Source of the DNA: Elephas maximus indicus
Taxonomy: Eukaryota > Chordata > Mammalia > Proboscidea > Elephantidae
Assembly (NCBI RefSeq): GCF_024166365.1
Contig: NC_064846.1
Coordinates: forward strand, 26,557,866 to 26,621,865
Length of the DNA stretch: 64,000 bases
Direction: 5' to 3'
Shown: positions 23,772-64,000 of the stretch, one piece after another
How the letters are laid out: the number at the start of each line of letters is the position of its first letter
Numbering within the stretch: position 1 is the stretch's first letter
Program-made: the position numbers and the translations under genes
The notes under the pieces: model-generated
Seen by the model: the letters and a program-made list of their open reading frames with translations, nothing else
Told to the model about the DNA's origin: nothing
Database searches by the model: none

Positions 23772-24084
23772 TTGAAACATACCTATTGCCCTTTAAAGTT
23801 CATCATAAAATCTAGTATGTGGTTCTTAACTGTTTCTTCTACTCCATCTCAAACTTCTAAAGGATGCAACTCCCTCGGATCAGTAGGAGCAGCTCCTTGG
23901 GACAGTGACTTGGGGGAGGGGTGGCAAAGGAAAGAATCAATCAGCTTGGTGGGTGGGGATTCTGTTTTGAATCCTCCCTCCCCACAATTATCATAAATTC
24001 TCCAATTCTAATAGTAATTTACAACCTTTCTGGCAATTTGTACTTCTATCAACCTGGAAGAATTTATGTCTTGCCAGTGGAGTT
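23772..24084. other. Intergenic spacer
   Basis: Unique sequence, no feature recognised. Confidence 0.35.
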
Positions 24085-24360
24085 TCTCTAACTTATTATT
24101 ATTCTTAGGTGCTGTCGAGTCAATTCCAAATCATAGCCACCCTGTGTACAACAGAACGAAACACTGCCGGTCATGCAGCATCCTCACGATTGTTGTTAAG
24201 CTTGAGACCACTGTTGCAGCCACTGTGTCAATCCACATCATTGAGGGTCTTCCTCTTTTTCACTGACCCTCTGCTTTACCAAGCATGATGTCCTTCTCCA
24301 GGGAATGGTCCCTCCTGACAACATGCCCAAAGTATGTGAGACAAAGTCTTGCCATGCTTG
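24085..24360 (-). mobile_element. RTE 3' segment of a twin-primed insertion
   Basis: Antisense RTE 3' end: TTAGGTGCTGTCGAGTCAAT through CCAAGCATGATGTCCTTC to GTGAGACAAAGTC. It joins directly to an oppositely oriented RTE segment at 24361. Confidence 0.88.
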
Positions 24361-25312
24361 CTAAAGGGAAAGGAAGAAATGATGAAGTAAAAGAGCTGAA
24401 TAGAAGATTTCAAAGGGCAGCTCGAGAAAGTGAAATATGATAATGAAATGTGCAAAGACCTGGAGTTAGAAAATCAAAAAGGAAGAACATACTTGGCATT
24501 TCTCAAGCTGAAAGAACTGAAGAAAAAACTCAAGCCTCAAGTTGCAATATTGAAGGATTCTATGGGGAAAATATTAAACAATGCAGGAAGCATCAAAAGA
24601 AGACACAGAGTCACTGTACCAAAAAGAATTGGTCAACCATTTCAGGAGGTAGTATATGATCAAGAACCTATGGGACTGAAGGTAGAAGTCCAAGCTGCAC
24701 TGAAAGCATTGGTGAAAAACAAGGCTCCAGAAATTGACCAATACCAACGGAGATATTTCAACAAATGGATGCTGTGACTGAGGTGCTCACTCCTCTCTGC
24801 TAAGAAATTTGAAAGACAGCCACCTGGCCAACCGATTGGAAGAGATCCATATTTGTGCCCATTCCCAAGAAAGGTGATCCAACAGAATGCGGAAATTATC
24901 GGACAGTATCATTAATATCACATGCAAGTAAAATTTTGCTGAAGATCATTCAAAAGTGGTTGCAGCATACACTGACAAGGAGCTGCCAGAAGTTCAAGTC
25001 GGATTCAGAAAGGACGCGGAACGTAATGAGGGCTATCATTGCCGATGTCAGATGGATCTTGGCTGAAAGCAGGGAATAGCAGAAAGACAATTACCTGTGT
25101 TTTACTGACCATGCAAAGGCATTTGACTGTGTGGATCATCACCAATTATGGATAACATTGTGAAGAATGAGAATTCCAGAACACTTAATTGTGCTCATGA
25201 GGAACCTGTACATAGACCAAGAGAGAGGCAGTCGTTTGACCAGAACAAGGGGATACTGTGTGGTTTAAAGTCAGGAAAGGTGTGCATCAGGGTTGTATCT
25301 TTTCACCATACT
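24361..25312 (+). mobile_element. RTE internal segment, inverted
   Basis: Sense-oriented RTE ORF from the linker (AGAGCTGAATAGAAGATTTC) through the RT N-terminal part, ending at TTTTCACCATACTT just before the YADD region. 5'-truncated. The 24430-24777 frame covers part of it. Degenerate. Confidence 0.88.
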
Positions 25313-25583
25313 TCCGTCTAAAAAAATTTCTAACCCCACCGTCAATTACTGTTTTCGGTACTGCAAAATAGTATCTATGTTCCTGGGAACACTTGTCCTG
25401 TTCCATTTCCTTGTTATGTTTGTTTCTTTTGTTCTGAAAGTCTTAGAGGTGCAGACCAGGGTGACTGATGTGGCATTCCTTGCTAATGAAAGTGACTTTT
25501 GAGGCAGAAGACTTGTCTTCATGCCGGTAAAGAGTAAAACCCACTTGAGTTGCCACTGATTTTGATGCAAGTAGGGCTGGAGA
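25313..25583. other. Intergenic spacer
   Basis: Nothing recognised. Confidence 0.35.
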
Positions 25584-25793
25584 AAGGAGCCCTGGTGCCG
25601 TTGTGGTTAAGAGCTTGGCTGCTAACCAGAAGATTGGTGGCTCCAACCTACCAGCCGCTCCTTGAGAGAAGGATGTGGCAGTCTGTTTCTGTAAAGATTT
25701 ACAGCCTTGGGAACCCTGTGGAGCAGTTCTACTCTGTCCTATAGAGTCGCTATGAATCGAAATAAACTGGACACGCACCTAACAACAACAGGA
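25584..25793 (+). mobile_element. AfroSINE, long type, with RTE-like tail
   Basis: GGAGCCCTGGTGCCG start; ends CGCACCTAACAACAACAG, the RTE 3' terminus rather than the usual TTTGG tail. Flanked by CTGGAGA (25577-25583, 25794-25800). Lies about 100 bp upstream of the CpG island. Confidence 0.88.
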
Positions 25794-26096
25794 CTGGAGA
25801 GGCCCAGGGCAGACCTACTTTGGAGTAAGCTGGTGTTGTCTCAGTGTCTCCCCATGTGTGTCGGGGTGATGGCTGGTCTCCGCCCTCTCCATCCCATCGG
25901 CACTACCCTTCGCCTCCGTCTTGGCTGAACTGTGAATACAAGGCAGCGCTCCACGTATTGGCGCTCGGACCTCAAAGGGAGGCTGGTAGTGGCTTGGCAG
26001 GTGGGCAAGTAGCAGGGAGCTGGGTGGAGGACTGGGGCGGAGGCATCGTCGAGTGGCGTTGTCGGTAGCCAGTGGCAGTTCGGGGCAGGGGTGGCA

Positions 26097-26108
26097 GGGG
26101 CGGGGGCG
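26097..26108 (+). promoter_or_regulatory. GC boxes (Sp/KLF-type)
   Basis: Overlapping GGGGCGG-like motifs sit just upstream of the CCAAT box; another GGGGCGG is at 26034-26040. Typical of CpG-island promoters. Binding is inferred. Confidence 0.5.
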
Positions 26109-26122
26109 CTGAGGCCTATCAG

Positions 26123-26127
26123 CCAAT
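26123..26127 (+). promoter_or_regulatory. CCAAT box
   Basis: CAGCCAATGA context, a good NF-Y-type CCAAT on the + strand. It lies 31 bp before the CRE-like site, and the two fit a start site some 60-100 bp further on. Function is inferred. Confidence 0.5.
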
Positions 26128-26157
26128 GAAGGGCGAGCAACTACTGGAGCGACTTGG

Positions 26158-26165
26158 TGACGTAA
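26158..26165 (+). promoter_or_regulatory. CRE/ATF-like site TGACGTAA
   Basis: A near-palindromic CREB/ATF-type octamer embedded in the CpG island, between the CCAAT box and the predicted first donor. It would suggest CREB/ATF input to ZDHHC9 transcription. This rests on the motif alone. Confidence 0.45.
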
Positions 26166-26179
26166 GGAGCGTTCTATTC

Positions 26180-26363
26180 GACCAGCGGTGGGCGGTTGCC
26201 ACAGCTGGTTTAGGGCCCCGACTGTTAGGGCCCCTTGTCAGGAGGAGGCCGCCTCCCGGCTGGGGAGGAGAAGTCGCTGCCACCTTTGGCGGCCGCCGCG
26301 GTCCCCTGGGACTGGCTACTTCCTGGCGTCCATCCTTGGCAGAGTTTGGGCTCCCTCCTTCAG
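26180..26363 (+). other. ZDHHC9: ZDHHC9 non-coding exon 1 (5' UTR; start approximate)
   Basis: The 3' edge is a strong donor, CAG/GTAAGG, at 26363/26364. It is the only high-quality donor directly downstream of the promoter motifs. The 5' edge is a guess because the transcription start cannot be read from sequence. It would splice either to 26677 or directly to 28613. Confidence 0.6.
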
Positions 26364-26676
26364 GTAAGGAGGGGTGGGGGCGGGGGGTTCCTGGGCTTGG
26401 CTGCATGGTGGGTTACACCCCGGGCTCCACCGGGACCTGGGGGCGTTGGCACTGCCCTTGTCAACTCGGCAGCCCCGAGCCCCCGGCCCGGTGCCTACAC
26501 GTGGCAGGCGTGTGTGCGGGTGGCCGTGGCGCGCGCCCCAGCCTCCTGGGGCGGTGGTCCGCGGCGTGGCGGCGGCAGGGCGGGCCCCACAGCGGCCGCG
26601 CCCGGCCCCGGCCTCGGGCACCCCACGGGTGGCTGGGTCGTTGGTTCGCGGCGGATTATGATCTTTGTTCTCCCAG

Positions 26677-26744
26677 GCCCTGCTCCCCTTCCTGGTGTCA
26701 CTTCTCCCGCTGGGCCGGTTGATCAGGAGGAGATTGTTTTCCAG
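26677..26744 (+). other. ZDHHC9: Candidate alternative non-coding exon 1b of ZDHHC9
   Basis: A pyrimidine-rich acceptor (TTTGTTCTCCCAG, ending 26676) and a donor CCAG/GTTAGT (26744/26745) enclose 68 bp at the 3' edge of the CpG island. It contains no ATG and would add only 5' UTR. Known ZDHHC9 transcripts vary in their 5' UTR, which makes this plausible, but it is a prediction from splice signals only. Confidence 0.45.
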
Positions 26745-27456
26745 GTTAGTTTCACACAAAGGAAGTGCTCTCTGCACCTTGGGGCCCCCTCCCCTGGCTC
26801 TAGCCTTAGGTGTGCTCCTTGCCCAGTGCATCTCCAGCTCTCCTTTTGTAGCCTTGCCCTCTCCAGCCCGGCAATGATCTCCAGTCCGTTCATACTTGTC
26901 CACCCGGCTGCAGGCTTCCGCCTCATTCTTGCCAGCGCGGGGCATGTGGTGGCAGTAAATAGAGGCCACAGCACCACACCTGAGAGGTGGAGAGGGGTGG
27001 CAGTTACTGAGAAAAACTGGGCCTGGCAATTCAGGATGCCAAGTAGAGATGATACTTAGGACCCTCTGGAATGGCTCAGAAAGCACCTTTATGACTTTTC
27101 GTAGCTGCTGCCATCTCTTCCCCCCACCCTCCCTGTGGCTATCCAACCATTCCGGAGTCCCTCCTGCTTAAGTCAGCCTTTTACCTAAAGGTCTGTGATG
27201 TGGTTTCATTAAGATTCCCACAAGTGTTTGGCTAGACCAACAAAATGGTTTCATTTGCCGGACTCAGGAAGTTACAGAGGGTTTGATTAGGGGAAATCTG
27301 TTTTGAGTAAATGTGATGTGTGTAAGTGTGGACAGAGTTCCTAGCCCTGCTAGAGGGTGACTTGGCCCCTGGAGGGATTCAAATTTGAGTGACTAATTGA
27401 AGAAAGATGGTGAAGAAGAAGGGGGGGGTGGGTTCTTAAGGACAGAAACTCTTATT

Positions 27457-27622
27457 ATTTTTGTTGTTGTTGTGTGCCATCAAGTCCATTCTGACTCACA
27501 GCAACCCTATATGAAAGAGTAAAACTGCCCCACAGGGTTTCCCAGGCTGTAATCTTCGCAGGAGCAGGTTGCCAGGTCTTTTCCAGGGCTTCCAACTGGT
27601 TTAGTAAGGTTCAAATCCCTGC
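27457..27622 (-). mobile_element. AfroSINE/RTE-tail variant
   Basis: Starts TTGTTGTTGTGTGCCATCAAG (RTE-like tail) and includes GCCCCACAGGGTTTCCCAGG, antisense. Diverged, head incomplete. Confidence 0.8.
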
Positions 27623-27835
27623 TGAGAATTTGCGTTTCTAACAAGTTCCCAGGAGATGCTAATGCTGCTGGTTAGGGACCAATTCTGAGAACCACTAGTA
27701 GAGCAGTGGTTCTCAAAATGTATTATACATAAGGATCACCTGGAGATCTTGTTAAAATGTAGATTCTGATTCAGTATGTCTAGGGTGGAAATGCAAACTC
27801 TCAGCAAGGGTTGGCACTGGAATGAAATAGGTTCG
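27623..27835. mobile_element. Probable hAT-Charlie (MER-type) relics
   Basis: TGAGAATTTGCGTTTCTAAC with CCAGGAGATGCTAATGCTGC, then GTGGTTCTCAAAATGTATTA with GGATCACCTGGAGATCTTG are typical of ancient mammalian hAT MITEs; exact family uncertain. Confidence 0.5.
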
Positions 27836-27926
27836 AAGCCCTGGTCTTTTCTCCCCTGGAGTGGCTGGTGCGTTCGAACCACCAACCTTTCAGTTAGCAG
27901 CGGAGCTCCTAACCATTGAGGCACTA
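27836..27926 (-). mobile_element. AfroSINE 5' (head) fragment
   Basis: TGGCTGGTGCGTTCGAACCA and TTTCAGTTAGCAGCGGAG, antisense head without the 3' half. Confidence 0.7.
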
Positions 27927-27957
27927 TTATTTTTAGAACCCTCTTAATGGTGATTGG

Positions 27958-28143
27958 AGAACAGTGTGGTCTAGTGGAAAGTGTACTAGACTGGGAGTCA
28001 GCAGTCATGTCTTCTCATCTCAGCTTTGCCATCGTGTGACCCTGGATAAGTTATTTCCTTTTTGGTCCTCAGTTTACTCATTTATAGGACAAAGTCATTG
28101 GGACCATCACCTATAAAATCCCTTCTGGTTTCAAGGTTCTATG
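27958..28143 (+). mobile_element. MIR SINE
   Basis: GTGTGGTCTAGTGGAAAG, CATCGTGTGACCCTGGATAAG and CTCAGTTTACTCATTTATAG follow the MIR order. Confidence 0.8.
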
Positions 28144-28152
28144 ATGATCAGA

Positions 28153-28367
28153 AGGAGCCCTGGTGGCACACAGGTTAAAGCGCTCGACTGCCAACCAAAA
28201 ATGTCTGTGGTTCAAACTCACCAACTGCTCTGCAAGAGAAAGATGTGGCAGTCTGCTTCTATAAAGATTCCAGCCCTGGAAACCCTGTGGGGCAGTTCTA
28301 CCCTGCCCTATATGGTTGCTATGAGTCGGAATTGACTTGACAGCAGTGGCTGTTTGGTTTTTATGGC
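28153..28367 (+). mobile_element. AfroSINE, long type
   Basis: GGAGCCCTGGTGGCACACAGG to GACTTGACAGCAGTGG. Flanked by GATCAGA (28146-28152 and 28368-28374). Ends about 250 bp upstream of the first coding exon. Confidence 0.9.
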
Positions 28368-28612
28368 GATCAGATCATCAGTGATTATATTGGAAGCATA
28401 CGGATTTATTTAAAAAGAAATACTCCTTCTTTTAGGAAAAATCTTTAGCCTTTTCTCCTTTTAGAGGGGAAGCATGGATTGGAAATAAACTTTTCTCACT
28501 TGCCCACACCTGCCTCTTCAGGTGTTGCTCATTTTTCTGTCTCTGGGAAAGGAGGGTTGAAGTGCATTTTTCTTCGTGTCTCATATTGTTTTCTTTTTGT
28601 GCTTTTTCTTAG

Positions 28613-60986
<32,374 letters not shown>

Positions 60987-61837
60987 CCTATCTATGGAAG
61001 AGACTTTTGTTTATGTTTAATTAGGGCTATGAGAGATTTAAGGGGAGAAGATTAACCTGAGACAGAGAGCAAGTAAGCTGCCCCTTTTATTGTTTTTCTT
61101 TGATCCGTATCCACCCAATTGCACACTGGCATTTTCTTGCTGCAGGCTTTTTTTTTTTTTCTGAACTCAAGACAGTAGCAGAAGATGTCAGTCACCTCTG
61201 GTAACTGGACAAATGGGTCTCTTGGGCCCTGGCACTGGTTCTCCATGGCCTCAACCACGGAGTTTCCTTGGACTTCCCTCTCTTCCTTCTAAATCCTAGC
61301 TCTCCTGATTGGGGTCATTGGTCTAATTCTGGGGTTAAAGTTTCTTGAGATTGGCTAAAATCCTTTCAAGCTGCTGCATGTCATGAGTCCAGAGGCAATC
61401 ATGGAGACCTCTGGCCAGGAAATGCTAACTGAGTTCTTGGGGCCTTCAGGATTGAAGAGGATGGAAAGTGAGGTTGGAGGAGTCTTCCAGCTACGCAAGT
61501 GCCAACATTTCCAGCTAATCCTTTCAGGAATGGGGCAGGCACCTTCCACTTGTTGTATTTATTCATGTAGCTGCTCCTTTGTCCCCCCTCCACTCACTAA
61601 CACTCAAGCTCTCCTCTTTTCCACTTAGATATGTGTAAGTAGTTGTAGTAGAGATAACAATTTACATTTCTCATAGACTACCTGGAAATTTTTTTTTAAT
61701 ACCGGTGCCATTCTCAATAAGAATTTATGAGATGCCAGTGGTATAGCCCCTCACACTTTCTGTCTCATCTCTCCTCTCTCATTAGCCTCTTCTTTTTCGT
61801 TTTGACTCGTGCTCCCATTAGGAGCAGTAATGGCAGT

Positions 61838-61843
61838 AATAAA
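61838..61843 (+). promoter_or_regulatory. ZDHHC9: Proximal poly(A) signal AATAAA
   Basis: Canonical hexamer followed by a GT/T-rich downstream element (TTTGGTGGTTTCTTTTCC). It lies 852 nt after the stop codon and is the best sequence match of the three candidates. Confidence 0.6.
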
Positions 61844-61976
61844 AGTCTGCACTTTGGTGGTTTCTTTTCCTCAGATGAAGCCCGAGTGCTCACTTAAACA
61901 CTACCCCATCAGACTCCCTGTGTGAGGCCTGCAGAGGCCTGGAATGCACAAATGGGGAATCCAAGGCACAGAGAGG

Positions 61977-62402
61977 CTCTCCTCTCCTCTCCTCTCCTCT
62001 CCTCTCCTCTCCTCTCCTCTCCTCTCCTCTCCTCTCCTCTCCTCTCCTCTCCTCTCCTCTCCTCTCCTCTCCTCTCCTCTCCTCTCCTCTCCTCTCCTCT
62101 CCTCTCCTCTCCTCTCCTCTCCTCTCCTCTCCTCTCCTCTCCTCTCCTCTCCTCTCCTCTCCTCTCCTCTCCTCTCCTCTCCTCTCCTCTCCTCTCCTCT
62201 CCTCTCCTCTCCTCTCCTCTCCTCTCCTCTCCTCTCCTCTCCTCTCCTCTCCTCTCCTCTCCTCTCCTCTCCTCTCCTCTCCTCTCCTCTCCTCTCCTCT
62301 CCTCTCCTCTCCTCTCCTCTCCTCTCCTCTCCTCTCCTCTCCTCTCCTCTCCTCTCCTCTCCTCTCCTCTCCTCTCCTCTCCTCTCCTCTCCTCTCCTCT
62401 CC
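61977..62402 (+). repeat. Perfect (CCTCT)n pentanucleotide microsatellite
   Basis: 84 uninterrupted copies of CCTCT (61981-62400) preceded by CTCT and followed by CCCCC. No interruption or variant unit is visible. The other strand reads (AGAGG)n. The long open frames reported on both strands through it are repeat artefacts. It lies in the ZDHHC9 3' UTR or just downstream, depending on the poly(A) site used. Confidence 0.99.
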
Positions 62403-62805
62403 CCCTATGTCCCCGCAAAAAAGAAAAAAAGGATAACCAATACTTCCATTAAGCCTAGGCTGAGTGAGGAGGGAAAGCCCAGCACTGCTGCCCTCCCGGG
62501 TAACCCACTCCAAGGCCTTGCCCACCTCGGGCTATGGTAACCACACCGGGGCTTCCTCCAAGCCCCATTCTTCCAGCACTTCCACCGACAGAGTCCCAGA
62601 GCCACTTCACCTTGGGGGTGGGCTGTGGCCCCCAGTCCACTCTGCTCAGGACCTGCTCTATTTCAGGGAAGAAGATTTATGTATTATATGTGGCTATATT
62701 TCCTAGAGCACCTGTGTTTTTCTCTTTCTAAGCCAGGGTCCTGTCTGGATGACTTATGGGGAGGGGGGAAAGTGTAAACCAGAACTTTTAATCTATTCGA
62801 AGGCA

Positions 62806-62811
62806 ATTAAA
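62806..62811 (+). promoter_or_regulatory. ZDHHC9: Distal poly(A) signal ATTAAA
   Basis: A common variant hexamer, with a strongly GT-rich stretch at 62877-62920. It would give a 3' UTR of about 1.8 kb including the (CCTCT)n tract. Confidence 0.5.
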
Positions 62812-62840
62812 CTGTGTCTAATGCAAACTGCCTGCCTCCT

Positions 62841-64000
62841 CCTTCCCCCTTCCATTTCCAGAACCACCATGGGGTGTGAATGTGTTGGTGTGTGGGGTGG
62901 GGATGGGGGTGGGTGTTAAAAGGGGTTGCTTTTTACTTGCCATACTTCCATTTTCCAGGGGGCCCTTTATGTTGGCAAGAGAGCCTGCAGACTCTCCATT
63001 GATCTATACTACATTTCTGAGCTGAAGCTCAGCTTTTACTGGTTTATGAAGAAGGGGCTTTTAAGGCAGTATATAGTGTTAACAAGATTGGGAGGGTGGG
63101 GAGTTATATTTATTCTACTGAACAGAAACAAATTCTTTCTTAGAATATTGTTTTTGTATAGATGGGTGCTGTTCATTGCAAATGAGTCTTGGTTATTAAA
63201 GCAGACTCACCAAGGCCTTCCTTTAGACATATTTTGTTAGAGGTCTTTTTCAAGTGATGGTATGTATTTCTTTTTAAATAGTCTATAATCAAGACTACTT
63301 GCCAATTCCCATCTCACCCTTCCCGTTAATTAATTGGAATTAATGAAATTTGACTGCTCCCAGATTTTCCTTGTAGCATGATTGGAATAGAGCAATCCTT
63401 CTCTAATGGGGAGAGGCAGAGAGAGAGACTCAGATTTCTCGCTTATCTGCCTCTACTTCCCCATTCTTTTTCTGGCTCTCTCAGTTTTGTTCTTGTAGTT
63501 AGATTTTGGCTAGTTCAAAAAAAGGCCAATCCAGGAGGGCTTGGAAGTTATTAGGTTTTTCCAGGTAACCTGCCACTCCTATGAACGCCTTTAGCCCATC
63601 CTAGCTCAGACCACCTCCTCTCCTGGGTTAGGCTGGATTGATCTCCCTCTACTTACCTCAACCACTGTCCTGCTGACCCTTGGTCGGTCAAAGCAGCTTT
63701 CCTTTTCTGACGTAAAGGGCCAAGATGGATATCTCTTCTCTCTGGTGTGAAATTATTATTAGTTTCTGCTTTTCCATACTCCCTGCCCTCTTTCTTTTCC
63801 TTTATAATTCTTCTGTGTTTAAGACCTTGACCAGAAGATCTGTCCCATTCATACCATGAACGAGCTGGGACTGTCCCTAGTCTCAGTCCTGGTCAGAGGG
63901 GAGATTGAAGAATTAATCTTTCCCATGGGAATAGGTTGTAAATTGTTTGGCCTTTTCAATGGTTGACACTCTTTCCAACTCTTCCTTTCCTCCCCATTCC
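62841..64000. other. Downstream flank, no gene recognised
   Basis: Mixed-composition sequence without recognised transposons or convincing open frames. Part of it may still be distal 3' UTR. In human the next gene on this side is SASH3, several kb away, so intergenic DNA is expected here. Confidence 0.5.
63195..63200 (+). promoter_or_regulatory. Further distal ATTAAA candidate
   Basis: ATTAAA with a T-rich downstream stretch (TATTTTGTTAGAGGTCTTTT). It could extend the 3' UTR to about 2.2 kb. Weakest of the three. Confidence 0.3.

Larger units (their letters stand above)
25900..26720 (+). promoter_or_regulatory. ZDHHC9: CpG island promoter of ZDHHC9
   Basis: Composition changes abruptly from AT-rich transposon DNA to GC-rich sequence dense in CpG. 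On the + strand it contains a GC box run (GGGGCGGGGGCG, 26097-26108), a CCAAT box (26123-26127) and a CRE/ATF-like TGACGTAA (26158-26165), followed about 200 bp later by a consensus splice donor at 26364. This is the expected arrangement for a TATA-less housekeeping promoter. The transcription start is not determined by sequence alone; 26.17-26.25 kb is my estimate. Long open frames on both strands here are a by-product of GC richness and are not annotated as genes. Confidence 0.85.
26745..28612 (+). other. ZDHHC9: Intron before the first coding exon
   Basis: Contains the 3' shore of the CpG island, an antisense SINE (27457-27622), probable hAT relics, a SINE fragment (27836-27926), a MIR (27958-28143) and a sense SINE (28153-28367). 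The remainder is unique. Confidence 0.8.
60987..62840 (+). other. ZDHHC9: ZDHHC9 3' UTR (end approximate)
   Basis: Non-coding sequence downstream of the stop. It is interrupted by the pentanucleotide tract at 61977-62401. Poly(A) signal candidates are AATAAA 61838-61843 (with a GT-rich stretch some 15 nt downstream), ATTAAA 62806-62811 (followed by a GTGTTGGTGTGTGG-rich stretch about 75 nt later) and ATTAAA 63195-63200. Use of the first would exclude the pentanucleotide tract from the mRNA; use of the others would include it. Confidence 0.75.

Noticed and set aside
26072-27146. Long open frames (up to 276 codons) on both strands at the CpG island
   Set aside because: They overlap each other in several frames, are Gly/Pro/Arg-rich as expected from GC-rich DNA, and cross the predicted exon/intron borders. 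No family resemblance.
61890-62540. Open frames of 169-211 codons through the pentanucleotide tract
   Set aside because: Translation of (CCTCT)n or (AGAGG)n only; no unique domain on either side.

Overview
The window is mammalian X-chromosome DNA from an afrotherian, most probably an elephant. The evidence is the dense set of tRNA-derived AfroSINE-type SINEs (5' end GAGCCCTGGTGGC, 3' end GAATCGACTCGACGGCA plus a TTTGG-rich tail), their RTE-clade LINE partners and a lineage-specific L1 with a long shared 3' UTR. I recognise one protein-coding gene, ZDHHC9, on the + strand. It encodes a Golgi/ER DHHC palmitoyltransferase (known partner GOLGA7, known substrates H-Ras and N-Ras). It is X-linked in mammals, which is the basis for the chromosome call.

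Layout. Bases 1-25.8 kb are upstream intergenic DNA with no gene I can support. They hold L1 3' ends, two near full-length RTE elements (7.2-10.4 kb and 17.3-20.4 kb), one RTE with an inverted 5' part (24.1-25.3 kb), many SINEs and ancient MER5, L2 and MIR relics. At 25.9-26.7 kb there is a CpG island with CCAAT, GC-box and CRE-like sites; the ZDHHC9 promoter and one or two non-coding exons lie here. Coding exons run from the ATG at 28748 to the stop at 60984-60986. Nine coding exons join in frame to a 364-residue protein with four membrane segments, the DPG motif, a zinc-binding cysteine-rich domain, the DHHC catalytic site (Cys169), the TTxE motif and a Pro/Glu-rich tail. Eight of the nine coding exons are flanked by GT-AG introns except at one junction: the intron between the fifth and sixth coding exons is a minor-spliceosome (U12) AT-AC intron with a perfect branch site. 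The 3' UTR carries a perfect (CCTCT)84 tract of about 425 bp; candidate poly(A) signals lie at 61838, 62806 and 63195.

The large introns (10.1, 7.6, 6.8 and 3.5 kb) are partly unique sequence and partly transposons. Some insertions lie close to splice acceptors, for example a SINE ending 53 bp before coding exon 2 and an L1 piece ending 126 bp before the DHHC exon.

The most unusual transposon pattern is three tandem SINE pairs in which the same target-site duplication occurs three times (before, between and after the two SINEs). This implies repeated insertion at exactly the same site. There is also a chimeric SINE built from a tRNA-Gly-like head, an RTE 5' segment and an RTE-type tail, and a probable solo LTR with duplicated octamer motifs. 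No CRISPR, prokaryotic or exogenous system is present.
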